From Apostichopus parvimensis (taxonomy: Eukaryota; Echinodermata; Holothuroidea; Aspidochirotida; Stichopodidae), in NCBI GenBank assembly GCA_000934455.1, contig KN888497.1, forward strand, positions 1-36,037: DNA of 36,037 nt, in the 5' to 3' direction. The notes under the pieces are model-generated. The model was not told the DNA's origin and did no database searches. It saw nothing but the letters and a program-made list of their open reading frames with translations. How positions within the stretch are numbered: the first letter of the stretch is position 1; each line of letters begins with the position of its first letter. The position numbers were made by a program, and so were the translations under genes. Of this stretch, positions 1 through 36,037 are shown piece after piece.

Positions 1-1235
1 TACTTACATGTTCCCAATAGATTTGCAGCTTTAAGCGAAATCTTACTTGGAGTTGGTATTTAATTTTCTAATTTCACATGAATTGATAATTGGAGTTTTG
101 TTGTGTACATTGTGTAAAGATTGCTACATCGATCTTCATGCATGTGCTCCTAGTCTAGTCTAACGTAAGTACTAGTAGTAGTAGCATGGTGGGCTCATTA
201 TTAACGCACTTAAGGATTTGATCAACGATGTCTTTCAAGGAAAAATCCAAATCACTCAACTGTATGTGTTTTTCATATGTGTAGTTCCTCAGAAATGTTA
301 TGATTTCAAAATATTTAAGGTTCTGTGCTTATGCACCGTACAATTGAGCAGAATTTGACCACAAAATGTCTGCCGTGTCAAGTTCTTTCATACCCCTAAA
401 TTGACACATTCGTCTATAAGCTAACTGTAGTGTAGGCCTTAGTATACATCCATTGACTTTAGATGCTGTTTGCTATGCTCTGAGCCTCTAAGCTCAGACA
501 GGTCAGGTCCCAGAGAGTAGTGTTATCATATCGAGGTAATGTTGGTTATTTTTATGATGTAAGATTTCCAAATGCCCAAAAAACGTGCAAAACTGGGGGG
601 AGGGTTTTAAAAGCTTAAAAAATACCACAATTTGGTCAGCAAATAGCTGAAATGGATTCAAACTTATGAAATATGTAATTCTGCTTGTTTGCAAAAAGTT
701 TAGGTGGCCTGCTGTATGTTGCTAGTAATAATTGAAGGTGCGTCAATTACGGGGGTGCGTGAATTATGAAGCCTTGGCTATACAACTACTACCTAGGCTA
801 GTAGTACTGTACTAAGTATAATTACTTGTGCCAGTAGAAGAGAAATTTACTTCCCATTACTCAAAACAATATGGTGGTATGAGTAATTTCTAAGCTGTGC
901 ATTAGCTTGGTAACAAACTGCTTATGGTAACTCTTGCTCAAGTTCCAACAAGCATTTTTCATACCAACATTATTTTGTGTCGCTGAGACATTTAATTGCC
1001 TACTTGAACACGGTGCAGTTAACGACTTCAACAAATTATGCAACCATCTCTTCTCAATGTTTGGACATTTAGATTTAAAGTACTTCATGTTCCAAAAGTA
1101 TATGTATCATTTTTTTGTTTCGAAACTTTGCTAGCAACACTTATGAAGTTAAATCATATGTAATAAATGTTCAGTGCTTCCAAGAGTATGGATTACTATA
1201 AAACAAAATTAAACAATTTTCTCCTTTTCTTACAG
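1..1235. other. Upstream sequence, no gene recognised
   Basis: AT-rich DNA before the probable 5' UTR exon. I find no exon with coherent similarity and no convincing TATA box or initiator. It could be an intron of the 5' UTR or upstream flank; the acceptor-like tract at about 1216-1235 favours at least part of it being intronic. Confidence 0.5.
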
Positions 1236-1403
1236 GACGAGGTTATTCCCCATCCCTCCCCCCCCCCTCTTACCACACAACTTCCCTTGCCTCAACTCAT
1301 CGCAAGGTGTCATTCAAGAAATAATATAACTGGAGGTTGGAGTCGCATGTGAACACCTGCAGTCTGAACTTTAGAAGCCTGATAACGGACAAGTGGATTA
1401 ACA
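1236..1403 (+). promoter_or_regulatory. Probable 5' UTR part of the first coding exon
   Basis: A strong pyrimidine tract followed by TTACAG ends at 1235, so an exon boundary at 1236 is likely and an untranslated first exon would lie upstream. The frame of the start codon is closed by a TAA at 1383-1385, so the ATG at 1404 is the first in its frame. The start context is AACAATGG, with A at -3 and G at +4. A C-run lies at about 1258-1267. Inferred from splice-site shape only. Confidence 0.5.
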
Positions 1404-35834
<34,431 letters not shown>

Positions 35835-36037
35835 GTAAGTTCCCGTTCGAGCATTTTCTGGGGTCAAATTTATACATTAGAACACTTTCATTTTACCATG
35901 CAGTTACCTTTTTTTGGAGGGGGAAGGTTGGGGGAAGGGTTGGGGTCCCACCAAATGTAAATACCTCTGAGAATCCACTTGATGTTTGCAGAGTAGGCTT
36001 ATTTTGCATATGAAATCTCTATGAAAAGGAAAAGGGA
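35835..36037 (+). other. Start of intron 20
   Basis: Intronic sequence after the gtaagt donor, with a G-rich run near 35918-35944. The gene continues off the right edge. Confidence 0.85.

Overview
This window is eukaryotic genomic DNA from an invertebrate animal. It is AT-rich, with long repeat-filled introns, GT-AG splice junctions, microsatellites, SINE-like elements and MITE-like elements. The coding sequence resembles deuterostome proteins and the dispersed repeats look like those of marine invertebrates. I infer an echinoderm-like animal, possibly a sea cucumber, but nothing here proves the species.

One gene on the + strand accounts for all convincing coding sequence: an ABC transporter of subfamily C, closest to ABCC4/MRP4. 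I reconstructed 21 exon units (20 positions in the transcript, one of them present in two versions) by requiring GT-AG junctions, a continuous reading frame and collinear similarity to vertebrate ABCC4. Layout: upstream DNA (1-1235); a probable 5' UTR and start codon (1236-1495); exons 2-3 for the N-terminal region and TM1; exon 4, cut off by a 755-base run of N (13601-14355); exons 5-7 for the rest of TMD1 up to the intracellular loop before TM5; two alternative TM5-TM6 exons, 8a and 8b; exon 9, a long acidic linker; exons 10-14 for NBD1 and the following linker; exons 15-20 for TMD2 up to about TM11. The gene continues beyond the right edge, so TM12 and NBD2 are not seen.

The most interesting observation is the exon 8a/8b pair (21229-21478 and 23894-24143). 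Both are exactly 250 nt, have the same phases, align without gaps (39 of 84 residues identical by my count) and encode the same TM5-TM6 segment. Using both shifts the frame and meets a stop inside 8b. Using neither gives a stop four codons into exon 9. This is the signature of mutually exclusive splicing, here swapping part of the substrate pathway of a multidrug or organic-anion exporter.

The introns hold a 601-bp TTAA-flanked MITE-like element, a 53-bp-arm palindrome from a repeat family present three times, two clear tRNA-derived SINEs and a third tRNA-like piece, long hairpin elements, a tandem minisatellite carrying perfect DR1 nuclear-receptor motifs next to a duplicated acceptor tract, a G-quadruplex-prone tract and a large TCTA microsatellite close to exon 10. 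I see no other gene, RNA gene or CRISPR array that I can support.
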